64,000 bases of DNA from Aphidius gifuensis. Lineage: Eukaryota; Arthropoda; Insecta; Hymenoptera; Braconidae. Of this stretch, positions 1 through 14,100 are shown piece after piece. Below the pieces are notes generated by a model. It had not been told where the DNA came from. It was given only the letters and a program-made list of their open reading frames with translations, and made no database searches. The first letter of the stretch is position 1. The number at the start of each line of letters is the position of its first letter. Where the stretch lies: NCBI RefSeq assembly GCF_014905175.1, contig NC_057788.1, forward strand, positions 6,324,001-6,388,000. Reading direction: 5' to 3'. Both the position numbers and the translations under genes were made by a program.

Positions 1-1776
1 CCACCAATCAGTATGAACCAGCAACTAATAAAAACGATTTCTTCAATAGAAAAATAAAAATAATATTATTACGTAAATTTAAATTATTTATTATAAATAA
101 TTAATTGAGTTATTCAACAAAAACCACATAATTCTATATCATAATTTTGCTCGTTCATATAATTTATGTTATATTAAAAAAATTCTTGCAAAATTATTGA
201 AAAAGTAAATAACTAAATTATTTAAAATGATTAATTTATGTTTAAAGAAAACTATTATTTGTTGCATATAAATAAAAAGTTCTTATTTTTTTATCTAGTA
301 TTATTTCGAGAGATTGGAAATGAAAGTAAAATTTTTCGAGCAAGCTTAAATACATACACAAAATAAGTTAATTTAAAATTAGAAAAAAAAAATGTAAAAT
401 TATTTAATTATTGGGAATTTTATTTTTCAAGATTAATAATTATTTATTTAATTATTTTTTTAGTTTTACTGCAGGCTGTATAAATAATTATTAAAATAGC
501 AGGAAAAAATAATAATCAAAATAACATAAACATTTTATAAGTTAAATAAATTTTTTTTAAAATTTCCGCATTGTTGTCACAGTACGTGCATTCAAAGATC
601 AATGTTTGCAAATGTAAATATAGATATAAATACACCGAGCATGGACAGCAATAGTAATTGATTTCCTAGGTCAAGTTTACAAACCGTAATTCTCTTTTTC
701 ATTGATACCGTATTTTACATTTTAATTTTTTTATTTTTTTTCTTCATTTAAACAAATATAAATATTTCATAAAATTTGATTTTGGTTATTATAATGTTGT
801 TATTTATCAAATGAAAAAATTTTCAATAGCTGAATTAATATCAACTATTATTCATTCGATTTTAACAACAAAACAATAATACGTCTGTTGACAATTATCG
901 AAAAAAACATTTATTATCTAAACAAAGAAAAATTTATTCTCCAAACAAAAAACATTCATATGATCTAATAGAATTTTCTGGGGTATAAATGATAATGTTA
1001 TCAAAAAAAAAAAAATAAAAATAATAACACGTTTAAAAAACAAACAAAAGATATTATTAAAAATTTTAAAAAATATTAACAAACATAATAATAACAATAA
1101 TTCTATCTGTTTATGATAATTAATACTTCAAGTTCAAGTGTTTATTAATTCAATTTGTTTTTTATTTTTTTTATCTTGCCTACTGTTCTCGCATGACGAT
1201 GTCAACATTTTATAATCTCTCTATCATAAATTAAGATTAAAAAAAATATATATGATAGAGTAAATATATTTAAAAAATTTTTAGAAATAAAATTAAAATG
1301 CGTAAAAATAGCTGAATTTTTTAGTGAATTTTTTATACTGATAAAGATGGCGCAGCTTCCGACAGATCAATACACTTGGCATTAAATATCTAGGGCTGAT
1401 ATTTTTTTTATTTATCTATTTTTTTTGTTGAATACAAACACGAAAAACATGATAAAAATTGGAATAATTTAAAAGGTACATTTTATTCACGTGATTTTAA
1501 CGTGGAATTTTTTTCGGCAATTATCAATATTTATTTTTTAATATGACTAGTCTGCTGGAATTAAATCATTGTTTAAACAAACCAGTAGCTTTACAGCATT
1601 ATATTATTTACAGCATTTTATACATATAAAGAATATAAAGATATATTTATAGAATGATAATTTTATTTTGCAAATCATTTCGATTTAAATGGGGTTAAAC
1701 TTTTATTTGTTTATAAATTTTTAAAGACTCATTTATAAATTATATTAATAATTTAATTTTAATTTATTACACTTAC
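1..1776. other. AT-rich non-coding stretch
   Basis: No supported gene. Mostly A/T runs with short low-complexity tracts. A small GC-richer patch around 1347-1384 contains AAGATGGCGCAGC followed by an 11-codon open frame to TAA. It looks more like a promoter-type motif than a gene. At the extreme left edge (1-24, minus strand) a TTATTAG acceptor-like site precedes a short non-AT-rich stretch that could be the edge of an exon. Confidence 0.5.
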
Positions 1777-1885
1777 CAAAAGAGTCATTTTTATTTTTTC
1801 CATTTGGTATATTGATTTTTGATGTACCACTTTGGCCCCTTGGATTACCTGTCACCATTGAAATACTAGTATGTTCCATCTTCAT
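1777..1885 (-). CDS. Possible first coding exon of a gene running off the left edge
   Basis: Product not recognised. On the minus strand an ATG at 1885-1883 opens 36 complete codons plus one base and ends at a consensus donor (G|GTAAGTG, exon end 1777). An in-frame TAA lies 27 bases upstream of the ATG, so this is a natural first ATG. Codons are less AT-biased than the surroundings (GGT AAT CCA AGG GGC CAA AGT GGT), which argues for coding. The peptide begins MKMEHTSISMVTGNPRGQ and is polar, with no signal peptide or TM segment. The exon ends in phase 1. The acceptor-like site near position 24 would give V-A-G-S-Y-stop in that phase, so the true next exon may lie outside the window. A chance open frame with a chance donor cannot be excluded. 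Confidence 0.35.
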
Positions 1886-4511
1886 TTGATTATTATTTTT
1901 CTCTCTCAATTATCTATTTTAAAAATTGCCCAATCTGAAATTTACCAACATTTGTAATTAATTTTTTTTCTTAATTTATAAATAGATAGAAATTAATAAA
2001 TATTCAACAGGTGTTTAATTTTTATGTCAAATAAATGAATCTAAAATTTATATAATATTTTTTATAAAAAAAAAAAAAGTTTGGAAATTATATTTTATTT
2101 ATTTTTATAACAAGTCAAAATTGATTCGGTGAAAATATTATATTGACTAATATCTTGGATACAAAATTACGCTCCGAAAAAAAAAAATAAATAAAATAGT
2201 TTTGCCATTGGTCTATTATTATTATTATTTTTTAGCCAGGTGTTTCGATGGCGGAAATAAAAATTTTTCGCAGTCAAAAATAATAGAAGTAATTAATTTT
2301 TAACTATTTGTTAAGGTTTGTTTTTTTTTTTTGCAAATAAATGATGAAATAGATTAAATTATTTGACAAATAAACTTACCAATTTCATGTATAAAAATAG
2401 AAAAATGTACTTTTGTCACAAATTTTTCAGACGCTTAAAAATAATTTCGCCTTTTTGTGTTATTTTTTTTTTTTACGTAAATGAAAAATAATTATACTTG
2501 GCACTATCTTGTAAATTGCATTCAAGATTTAATTATTAATGATAAAAATTAACAAAATGATAATTGTAAAAAAAAAAAAATTTTAGTTTGCAAATATTGG
2601 CCTGTTACATTGATAGATGACGCTCAGTTGAGAACGTACAAGAGACTGATGAATTTCGGAACGTGAGGCACGTTCTTTAATCTTCCTATGTGTGTGTCTA
2701 TGTATTATACATATATACAAAATAACAAACTCATGCAAAACTTAGCATAGAAATTTATTTTACTAGCTAATGACTTGCGCCGTTAACAACACCGACACAA
2801 CATTACTTTTTAATATTATTTTTCGATTAGTGATTCATACACGTGCTTGATTCCTAAAAACAAAATATATATAAATAAAAAAAGTTATTGTTGTTATGAG
2901 TAATATTGTCTTTGATCGACTATTTTTATTTTTTGATAGAAAAAAAGTTTTCGAATCGTTATATTATTTTTACGATTTCGAAATAAAAAAATTTTCATCA
3001 AATGTAATTTTTTTTTTTTTCGATTAACCCTTTGCTTGATTTTAAAGCAATTTATATTTTTCTAAATTTTTAAAAATTTTTTTACAAGAAATTAAACGAA
3101 ATTAGAATTTAAATCATCAAGATTTATTTATTTATTATATTTTGCTGAGTAAAAAATTATAATATTGATGGAAAATAAAACTTTCATTGAATTACAGCGC
3201 AATTTTATTTTTTCCTTTTATATAAAAATGTCGGGATGATATACTAAAAAACATGTGAAAGTAACTGTATATTTTTATTTTGTTTATTTATTTTTATATT
3301 ATTTAAGTAGAACATTATTATTTTTGCTCTCTAAAAGTGCCTAATTATTTCAAGCATTCTCGAAGTTTCTCGGGATAAATAATTTCTAACTATGATAATA
3401 ATAAGAGGAAAAAAAAAATGATTATCTTATTTTATTTTTATCCATCTTTTATTAAATTTTTATCATAGACCTACTAGTTGTTTTTCTGTTTATTATTTTT
3501 AAATTTTTTATCAATTATTAAAAATAAATCAATCAATCACTGTTTTTTATAAACTATTTTATTTTTCGTTGAATATTATCTTAAGTCTTTTATTTTTTTC
3601 AAATTATAAATAACCATATACATTTGTCACCAATATAATAAAAATATGAATATGTTAATCAAAAAAAAAATATCGAATAATAAATGATGGACTATTTTAC
3701 GTTTTAACTTGATTATACAATTTTATTTTTATTAGAATAAATTTATTATAATTTAGTAGAAATCAAAATATTTTTACAAACTCTTATTTTTAATTTTTTA
3801 TACTAAAACGGTTCATGGCCATTTAATAATCATACCTGAAAAAAAATTTAAAAACATGCTTACGTGTCTTTTTTTTTACTCCAGCATTTAATATTCCAGA
3901 AACCCAATATACTTTGAATTTTAAAAATTAAATAATAATAATAATAATAATGTGAAATTAAAATTAAAATGTCTAATTTACAGATAAATTTTTCGTTTTT
4001 GAATATAATTTATGTACAAATAAATAAATATAAATATACAGATAGACAATTTGATATTTATGCTAATACAAAATGTATATATATATTTATAGGTATATTA
4101 TTATTATTATTATAAATTAAATTGAAAAAAAAATTTAATAATTATATACAATCTGTAGTATAATAATTAGCAAATATTTACATAGATTGTAAATAACCAA
4201 AAAAATTTTGCTATCGCAGTAATTATCAATAACTAATTACTGTGTTTTTTTAATGTTTAACAATTTTTTGATGCTTGTCTTTTTTGATAATTAATTTGAA
4301 ATATAAACAAACAAAATATTTATGAAAATATATTTGTCGTATTGAAGATCACATTGATTCTTATCAAACTGCAAGACCTTTGAAAAAATTCCACGATATT
4401 ATCAGTGATATACGCATGATAAATATTTAATATCGATAAAGAATATCAAACATGACATTTGATTTTTAGATTGTTATTTTAATTATACAATTTTTTTATC
4501 AATTGTTACAG
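1886..4511. other. AT-rich non-coding stretch
   Basis: No supported coding region. GC-richer islands at about 2610-2690 and 2765-2860 could be promoter sequence for the minus-strand exon at 1777-1885. The rest is A/T homopolymer and AT dinucleotide sequence. Confidence 0.5.
2659..2675. repeat. Short perfect hairpin
   Basis: GAACGTG and CACGTTC are perfect 7-bp arms around an AGG loop, inside a GC-richer island. Possibly a regulatory palindrome; function unknown. Confidence 0.4.
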
Positions 4512-4586
4512 ATGATAGAAAATTAAATAGGACAAGCAGACAACATCAATCTTCAATTTCCAACATCAATTACTGCAGCAGTAATG
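4512..4586 (+). other. Exon-like module, copy 1 (ends in ATG|GTGAGT)
   Basis: A pyrimidine-rich tract and ACAG precede a 75-nt segment that ends in ATG directly followed by the donor GTGAGT. A diverged copy with the same layout lies at 20403-20469. Both share GGACAAG near the start, the ATG|GTGAGT end, and about 70 nt of similarity into the following intron (for example GTTGTTT and AGTATT). One shared frame would read RTSRQHQSSISNINYCSS here and RTSRRQQFRISIIIICNN in copy 2, but another frame is also partly conserved. It could be a 5' exon carrying only the start codon. Phase 0 after ATG would fit COPB2 exon 2 at 7643, as COPB2's own first exon also ends ATG|GT. It could equally be a lncRNA exon or a repeat. 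Confidence 0.35.
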
Positions 4587-7300
4587 GTGAGTTTATTAAT
4601 TTTTTTACCTATTTTATTAAAAATATTTTCTGTCAAATTTTTTCAAGTTGTTTGAATAGTATTCTTTTTTTAACTACGCATTATTAAAGTAAAAAAAAAA
4701 TATGTACATATTTTAAAATAAAAAATAATCATATTCCTTGGTTTTTTTATTTTATTTTTTGTTTTAATGAATTAATTGGGATTTAAAGCAATTTTAAGTA
4801 ACCTTGCTTACTCAAAACATGATTATGAGATTTGTAAATAATTACATGACAATGAAATTCTTATTAAATTTACCTACTGACTTTTTCCTGTATCAAGAAT
4901 TTAATAATAACACGTGTTATCGAATTTATCCAGCTCAGCTATTATTTTTCTATATAAAAATATTAAAATTTGTTCTATATTAAAGCTAGAAATTAAATAG
5001 CCAAATATTCAATACGTACAATTGGGGTGAAACACGAGTTTTTTAAACCCTCAACCGACCTGTAGTATAAAATTTTTATTGACTTTTTTATTTATTAATT
5101 TATTTCAAGCATAATATTATATATATGACTCTTTAACGTCGTATTGTTATACTGAAATTATTTATATTGCAAAAATATGAAAGTCACCGGACATAATTTT
5201 CATTGTACAACAAAAAAAAATTCCAATGAATATACTCCCTGACAATAAACTTAATATTAATATTTGTTTTATTTTGTCAAAATAAAATATAAAAAAAACG
5301 TCATAATTTATCACCTTTAATAATGCCAGGCTGCTTTTTTTTTTTTTAATGTGGATAACAATAATTTGGATTACATAATGACATTATTACAAAATTATGA
5401 TTAATGTCAGGAATTTTTTATTATTTTTATTTAAAGATAATTATTATTGATTTTATTCATCACAACTCGTAACTGATACAATTAAGTCGTCAATTATATA
5501 TATTAAATAAATTGATATATCTATTATAGATTGTGATTATAATAATTGACACTCTAGCCTCTATTAGTATTTAAAAATTATATTTTTTTTTTCTCAGCCT
5601 AATCAATATGAGCTTTGGCTAAAACCCAACTGGGTAATTGTCAGAACGAATAGACTATTTATTTAAATCATACGAAATAAATAAAAATAGAATTGGCATT
5701 CTTAAATATATAATCAACGTATTACTATTTAATTAAATAATATTTAGGTTGTAAGAAATTATCTGAAGTGATTAAAAAAAAATTATTTAATCTTCAATTT
5801 ATAATGACAATATAAAACTTTATTATTTAGATTCTTAGAATTTAATTTTACATCAGAAAAATGTCAATGAACAATTAATGATAAAAAATGTACACGAAGC
5901 ATCAGGAAAAAAACAATTACATTTATCGATTGAAAATAAGATAAACAACAATAACAAATAATTCAAGTTCAGTTAAAAAAATAATAAAAGACAGAAAAAT
6001 TATTTAAACAAATGAAAATATATACTAAACATGCGATGGACAATATAATTTCTTAAAATAACATCAATTCATTGTGGATAAATATAAGTTGACCTTAAAC
6101 TCCACTCTTTTATTAACAACAATTATTATTAACAAAAAATAAATAAATTTATATATTTTTATAATATAAATAGCCTTGGTATAAAAATATATTAATACAC
6201 CCCGTTATGATTAAATTATGAAATCAATCAATTGAAAAGCTCATCGATCGTAATTGAAATTAATGATGATTGATACATTATTTAAATATAAATATCTTAT
6301 TTATTAAATGTCAAAAAAATTGAGTCTTTAATTTTTTTTATACATTCATTAATATTCTTGAATCATCCACGTGATTTTATTGCTGTAGAATATAAAGTTA
6401 TATTATTAAAAAATTAACAATAGTCACTTAAATGCTGATTAAATCTGTTGATTTTTTAACAAAGTAAATTATCTTTATAAAATATTATTTTTACAAACTG
6501 AATTTTATAATAATACAGTACTTTTTTTGGTAAAAATAATTGTAGAAAAGAATTTTAAATTATTTTACATTCTTTTTGTTTGTCTCGGCCTTGAGTTAAA
6601 TAACTTTTAGCCTTGATGTAACTGCGGTGGTTGAACCACAGTGAATATTTCGAATTTGTATATAGGTCATTCTCATTCTCAGAAATCATGCTTTGATTTT
6701 GTTGATTTAAATTAATGCTATTATTATTATCATCTTCCAATTACAATAAATAGCTTATCGACTGCTAGTAAATGAATTTTTTTTTTCTTTTTCTATTACA
6801 TTTTTTTCTTAGAAATTTCGAATCAAACTGATTAGTGATACAGTGATAAAAAATTAATTATAATTAATAACTATTCTCCAATTTTTTGTTTATTAATCTT
6901 CTATTATCTGAATAATAATTATTGATTGTTTATTGTTCTCATTTTGTCGAATTTATTAATTAATAATTGATATATTTTTAAAATTGATTAAATATTTTTC
7001 CGCGTTTATAATCAGTGATATTATTGGTTGCGAATTTCTTGTTTTTTAATTGGTTATTTTACTGCGTTTTTTAAAAAATTTAAATGCCAGTAAAATTAAC
7101 AATTCTAAGATTTTCACAAGAGCGCTAAGCTGGTGGTAAATTAATGAACTATCGGTAGATCGCAGCCACGTCGAAACTCACTGTGACGATTGTCTTGTTT
7201 GTATATTACAAGAGAGAGAAAATACTAAGAAATATTTGTAATAATATTAACAACAATAAATTAATTAAATAGTGAATAATAAATCTATTAGGCGTCAAAA
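4587..7300. other. Non-coding stretch ending in the COPB2 promoter and 5' UTR
   Basis: Mostly AT-rich with no recognised gene. About 7100-7200 is GC-richer (GAGCGCTAAGC, CTATCGGTAGATCG, CACGTCG, ACTCACTG) and is the likely COPB2 promoter and start region, 100-200 bp before its ATG. A small minus-strand open frame at 6555-6689 is listed separately. Confidence 0.5.
6555..6689 (-). CDS. Doubtful 44-aa small ORF with CKII C terminus
   Basis: Not recognised. From the ATG at 6689-6687 the frame reads MISENENDLYTN... and ends ...GRDKQKECKII. It is in a patch clearly richer in G/C (6590-6660) than its surroundings and is rich in W, H, R, K and Y, unlike chance AT-driven frames. The last four residues fit a loose CaaX prenylation pattern (Cys-X-Ile-Ile). 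It reads away from COPB2, so a shared promoter is possible. The frame extends 17 codons upstream of the ATG to a TAA without an acceptor site, so if real it is a single-exon gene. No homology recalled. Confidence 0.15.
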   Translation of the reverse strand: MISENENDLYTNSKYSLWFNHRSYIKAKSYLTQGRDKQKECKII

Positions 7301-10300
7301 ATGGTAAGTATTTATTAAAATAATAATGTAATACATACAATTTACATGTGAAAAATACAAAAGTCAAAAACAAAGTGTTAAATTGTGGTTATAGTTCATG
7401 TAATTCGTGGCAGTATACGTCAAAAAAAAAAAAAAGAAAAATGACAATTAAACATGTTATTTATATTTATTTTTTATAAACAATCACTATTGTTAATTAA
7501 TTCTAGTTAAAACAATAGTTTTCTAAATGAAAATAAAATGAAAAATTTAAGCTTTTATAACCATAATTAAACATGGATTGTTTATTTTCTAAATTTATTT
7601 ACCATAATATATTATTAATAATGTTAAATAAATTTTCTACAGCCTTTACGTCTCGATATAAAACGTAAATTATCAGCAAGATCTGACAGAGTTAAAAGTG
7701 TTGATCTACATCCAACAGAACCATGGATGTTATGCTCACTCTATCAGGGAAATGTCAACATCTGGAATTATGAAACTCAATTATTACTTAAGACATTTGA
7801 AGTATGTGATTTACCAGTTAGAACAGCAAAATTTATAACACGTAAAAATTGGATTGTAGCTGGTTCAGATGATATGATGGTACGTGTATTTAATTATAAT
7901 ACACTTGAAAAAGTACATTCATTTGAAGTACACAGTGATTATGTTAGAAGTATTGCTGTACATCCAACTCAACCATTTATACTCACAAGTAGTGGTATGT
8001 AAAGTATATAAATTATTAGGTAAATAAATAATATATATATATGCAATTGTTTAACTGTAAATTTTTCATTAGATGATATGCTTATAAAATTATGGAATTG
8101 GGAAAAATCATGGCGTGCTCAACAAATATTTGAAGGACATACACATTATGTTATGCAAGTTGTATTTAATCCAAAAGATAATAATACATTTGCAAGTGCA
8201 TCACTTGATCGTACAGTTAAAGTATGGCAATTAGGTTCATCAACAGCAAATTTTACACTTGATGGTCATGAAAGAGGTGTTAATTGTGTTGATTATTATC
8301 ATCATGGTGATAAACCATATTTAGTATCAGGAGCTGATGATAGATTTGTTAAAATATGGGATTATCAAAATAAAACATGTGTACAAACACTTGAAGGACA
8401 TACACAAAATATATCAGCAGTATGTTTTCATCCAGAATTACCAATATTATTAACTGGCTCAGAGGATGGTACTGTTAGAATATGGCATTCTGGTACATAT
8501 AGACTTGAATCATCATTAAATTATGGTTTTGAAAGAGTATGGGCATTAGGAGGAATACGTGGATCAAATAATGTTGTAATTGGTTATGATGAAGGTAGTG
8601 TTATGATTAAAGTTGGACGTGAAGAACCAGCAGTATCAATGGATTCAATGGGTGGTAAAATAGTATGGGCAAAACATAGTGAAATACAACAAGTTAATTT
8701 AAAAGCACTTGATGAAGAAATACAAGATGGTGAACGTTTACCACTTGCAATAAAAGATATGGGTGGATGTGAAATATATCCTCAAACAATTCAACATAAT
8801 CCAAATGGTAGATTTCTTGTTGTTTGTGGTGATGGTGAATGGATAATATATACATCAATGGCATTAAGAAATAAAGCATTTGGACAAGCACTTGAATTTG
8901 TATGGGCTGCTGATTCAAGTCAATATGCAACACGTGAACATTCATCAGCTGTTAAATTATTTAAAAATTTTAAAGAAAAAACATTTCTTAAACCAGATTT
9001 TGGTGTTGATGGTATATTTGGTGGTTATTTATTGGGTGTATCATCAGCATCTGGATTGTCATTTTATGATTGGGATACAACAAAATTAATACGTCGTATT
9101 GATATACAACCAACACATGTTTATTGGGCTGAAAATGCATCATTAATTGCACTAGCAACTGCTGATCAATATTTTATATTAAAATATCATAGTGATATTG
9201 TTGCAAATGCTGGTGAAGATGCTGAAGATATTACTGATGCATTTGAAATGGTTGCTGAAATGAATGAAGTTGTTAAAACTGGTATATGGGTTGGTGATTG
9301 TTTTATTTATACAAATAGTGTAAATAGAGTTAATTATTTTGTTGGTGGTGAAGTTGTTACAGTATCACATCTTGATAGACCAATGTATTTACTTGGTTAT
9401 GTACCAAAAGATAATAGACTTTATCTTTGTGATAAAGAACTTGGTATTGTATCATATTCATTATTATTATCTGTACTTGAATATCAAACAGCTGTTATGA
9501 GAAAAGATTTTGAAACAGCTGATCGTGTATTACCAACAGTACCAAGTGAACATCGTACACGTGTTGCACATTTTCTTGAAAAACAAGGTTTTAAAAAACA
9601 AGCACTTGATGTATCAAATGATCCAGAGCATAAATTTGAACTTGCATTATCACTTGGTAATTTAGATGTTGCTCATACACTTGCTATTGATGCAAATAGC
9701 CATCAAAAATGGCGTCAATTAGCATCACTTGCAACACAACATGGTAAATTAAGATTAGCACAAGAATGTTTACATAATGCACGTGATTTTGGTGGTTTAT
9801 TATTATTAGCAACAAGTACTGGTAATGCTAATATGATTGAAAAATTAGGCAATGTTGCTGATGAAAGTGGAAAAAATAATATATCATTTTTATCACATTT
9901 TTTACTTGGTGATATTGATAAATGTCTTGATATACTTATTAAAACTGATCGTATACCAGAAGCAGCATTTTTTGCACGTGCATATGCACCAAGTAAAATA
10001 TCATATGTTGTTAAATTATGGAAAGAAAAATTATCTCTTATTAGTGAAAAAGCTGGACAAAGTTTAGCTGATCCAGAACAATATGAAAATTTATTTCCTG
10101 GTTATAGAGAATCATTGAGAGTTGAAAAATTTTTAAATGAAGAAAATAAAAAAAAAATACCAGCTCTTGCATTTCCAACAGTCAAGGTAAATATAATTTA
10201 TTATCATTATCATTATTATTATTATTACTTCATGATTTTAAATAAATTAATATATTTTTATTTTTATTTTACAAAGCCAAATATTGATCGTAAACCATTA

Positions 10301-11154
10301 GAAGAAATGCTTGAAGCTGAAGCATCATCTTCATCATCAATTGATCACATGTCTGATAGACTTCATGATCTTGGTATTGCAAATAAATTATCAACAATGA
10401 AAGAACCATTGCTTCCTCAAAATATTGATAATCCAAGCCGTTCATCAAGGCCACTTATTGTTGATGATGAATTGGATATTGAATTGGAACTAGATGAAAA
10501 TATTGATACAACTGTAAGTTAATTTCAAATATACATAATCTAATTGTTTCTAATGCACATTATCCATCACCATGTTTTCAAACAATCCATTAATAGAATT
10601 TAAAAAAAATATACATATAAATTACAAATGGATATTCAAATTACTATCTATATTAATGTCATAAATTTTAATTAATTAATACTTAAATTTATTAGCTAAA
10701 AATAACATCTTTCATATACAATAAATTAACTATTTTTTTTCTTGGAATATTATGATAAGGATGTCCAATCCAATAGTATCAAACAGATTCATCATTCAGG
10801 TTTCATATGTTATGATAACAAAAATGTAAACAAAGTATCACTCTTCCAGTGGACATGTAAACAGCCCCGAGTATACTCATAAAAACCCTAGAAAAAAAAA
10901 ACAATAGTACTATCGATTAGTCCCTCGCAGTATGATCATATCGATTACATTACTTTCTTCCATATTATTGATGATACTAATGATACATTATCATTTTTTT
11001 TTTCATCTAAAATGTTTACAATATCTCAATGATAATTCACAGTATTTATTGCTGAGATATTTATATTTTTTAAATTTACATACTTACAATTTATTAAATA
11101 TTTTTACAGGATGTCAATTTAGATGATGAACTTCTGACTGAAGAAGAAGAATAA
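7301..11154 (+). CDS. COPB2: Coatomer subunit beta' (COPB2)
   Basis: Beta'-COP is a COPI coat subunit. With alpha- and epsilon-COP it forms the outer cage on Golgi-to-ER vesicles and its WD40 propellers read KKxx cargo signals. Five exons: 7301-7303 (only the ATG), 7643-7994, 8073-10186, 10277-10513, 11110-11154, giving 916 aa (family about 900). The start MPLRLDIKRKLSARSDRVK is typical of the family. WD40 repeats cover about residues 10-300, with repeated GH...W/D units such as FEGHTHYVMQV and LEGHTQNISAV. The coatomer WD-associated region and alpha-helical solenoid follow to about residue 790. The tail is acidic and ends ...DDELLTEEEE. Intron 3 (10187-10276) is 90 nt, in frame and stop-free, so retention would insert 30 residues. 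The GC-poor third codon positions match the other genes here. The promoter probably lies at about 7100-7200. Confidence 0.97.
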
Positions 11155-14100
11155 ACCCGACCATTGATATATATTTATAAATAATATATTTACTACAAAA
11201 AAAACTTGGATTATCTTTTTCATTCCTCACATTTTTATTAAACTTCTGAGTATTAAAAATGAAGAAAAAAAAAAATAAATAAATATCAAAATCAATATAG
11301 ATTTAAATTTTATTACTATTATTTTTATTATTATTATCATTTTTTTTTTTCGTGCTTATAATTACGATTTATTCTTCATACTGAAAATATTGATTTATAT
11401 AAAAAAAAATACAGCATATTATTAAGGGTTAATTTTATTGTAATGTTAATATGAATAAATAAAAAATAATAAATGATAAATGTTTGTGTGTTTTTAATGG
11501 TTTTTTTTTTTTTAGATTTCTTTGAGAAAAAATTAAGAAAATTATGTTGCTTTCACACACTGTCGATTTGATTGTATGGTTTTTTTCATAAATGTGTTTG
11601 AGCAACATCTGGTTTTTAATTTCACACATTTTTTTAGACCAACCACTTGGTGTTAATATGACACCTCAAACGGAATCATCTTCGTTGACAAGAAAATATA
11701 AAAACAAATTTTAACATTTTTTTTTTATAATATGATAATTAAATTTAATTATACATTAATAAGATGAAAAATAAAAAGCAAAAAAACAAGAAGAATGTTA
11801 ACGCCTTGTTAATAAAAATTCGTTATAAAGTCATTGAGCACGACGGGACGTAATAGACCTCACACTCGATACATAAATACCCTCGTAGAAGTGGCAACAA
11901 GAACAAGAAATAAAAGAAAATAAAAATATATAAAAATAAAAATAAAAAGGTACTCTCTTGACTCGAGTAAGCTAATTCAGCACTTAAAAATTCTGGACTT
12001 TGGCACGTGTATACATTAATCATCGAAACAACGACTTAGCAAACCAGAAAACTATATAGTTATGAAATTTATGTGACAGAAGGATTGGTGAGTCACATGA
12101 CGACGATTCAAATGACTTCACCTTATACCTAACATGATTTTGATGAAGTGAGTAATTTTATACAATCATGATATTTCATCATGTTAATTAATATCATCTT
12201 TTTAATTTGTAAAATAATAAAATTATAATTATAATAATAATCGTCATCATTTCCATCATGTTTTTTTTTTTTTTTTTAAATGAAACTAAAATTTTATAGA
12301 ACACAATCCGGAAACACCATCAAATAATGTAATTTATGACCTCCGGGAAACAAGTGATGTCCTGTCATATAAAAGATTTAGAAAAAAGCGTCAAAGGAAA
12401 AAAAGAAAAGTAGCAGAAAGTCCCTCGGGAGAGAAAGAAATAAATTTAAAAAAAAAAAAAATAAACCTATTGCTGGATAATGTTGCCAGGTTGTACTGTC
12501 ATCCAACCGCCCTGAAAACAGAAATAGACACCCGTTGACACCCAGCTACAAATTGCCCACGTCATTGCGCACGCCTTGACAAAAAAGACCCGCAAACCTC
12601 CCAAGGGAATATATATTTTATTTTTTTTTTTTCGTTTTTGAACAAGAAAAATTTTTAAAAAACGACAAACTTATGTATGGGAAGTGTTTAAATATTTTTT
12701 AAAGTAACATCATTAACAAATGATTCACAATGACATCAGTTATATGAGCAAGATAACAGACAACTTTGACGACAAACGAATACTCATATAGCTTGTGAAT
12801 GAACATGTTGATAAAATGTTATTTACAATTAATTGCTTTGTCTACGTATATTCTGTTGTTTTAATTTTAATTTTTGTATTTTTGATCTTTTAAAATTATG
12901 TTAATCAACAGTTCGCAAAAGTTGCACAAAATTATAAACACAAATTAATATTAATATTTTCTAAAAATGTTTTGTGATTATTTAGGGCTTTTAAACAAAA
13001 TTAATTACAAATATTTTCTATAATAAATATTACTTCATTCCATCAATAAAGACTGCTGCTTTTTGACTTTTTTTTTCATTCGAAATAAATGTAGAAGAAA
13101 AAAAATAAAAAATTCGAAAATTCTAAAAGTATTTTTTCTCTGACACTTTGTGTGTATATTAAACACTGGGAATGCGTTTAATCTGTTGAGTTTAGTAAAG
13201 AGTAAGAATAAGAATAAAAAAAAAACGAAATAAATAAATTTAAAAACATTTCTCTTTCTAATATAGCCAAGTGATCCCCTCAGCTGTCGTGCATCAGTTA
13301 TATCTTGCGTGAGTTTTACGCACTCACTTCTTAAGCCTTTTCTAAATTTGTTTTTCTCAAACAGTCACTCAGTGTGTGTTTATTAAATAAACTCAACTAT
13401 CAAATTTATATAAAATATAAACTAAATAATATAATTATTTTTTTTATCAATTATTATTGGCCCTTTTATTGATAAAATCAATTCAACATGAGAGCCACTG
13501 ATGGGTGGAGCTTTATGATCAACTCCCCTTTTTCAATATATATTGATATCATTTTTTTTTCTACTACCTTTTTATTTCTTCCTCATTCTATTATCAGTAA
13601 TTATTATTATTATTTTTTTTTTACTCACCAGTATAAACATTTTTTTTATATTTTTAATATTTTCATCATTATATTTTCTATGTTTATTTATTTTTTTTTT
13701 TCATTACTTATATTATAAACAATTAAACATATATATTGATAATTTTTTATTACAAATAAATGAAATAATAATAGATTATTTCGAATTAATTTTTGATATT
13801 TTATATCAGGAAATATGCGATGGTTTTTTTTTAAATGAAAAATTTGATCAAATGCGGTGATATACAGATAAATTATTTATAAATGAAATTTATTTAATAC
13901 TTTTATAATCCAGTTATATTATGATAATAATAGTTACTATTTATTTTTTATTATTTAAATTAATATTATTATTTTTTTATGATTATTTTGATAAAGAAAA
14001 TTTAATTATTTTTCCTCATCAGTGTCAACATCTGTCTCTTTTTTAATTATTTAACATTATTATGATAATAATTATATTAAGATTTGATTAAACAATCTTT

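Noticed and set aside
13488..13860. Overlapping Phe/Tyr/Ile-rich frames
   Set aside because: Generated by T-rich low-complexity DNA; no family or splice support.
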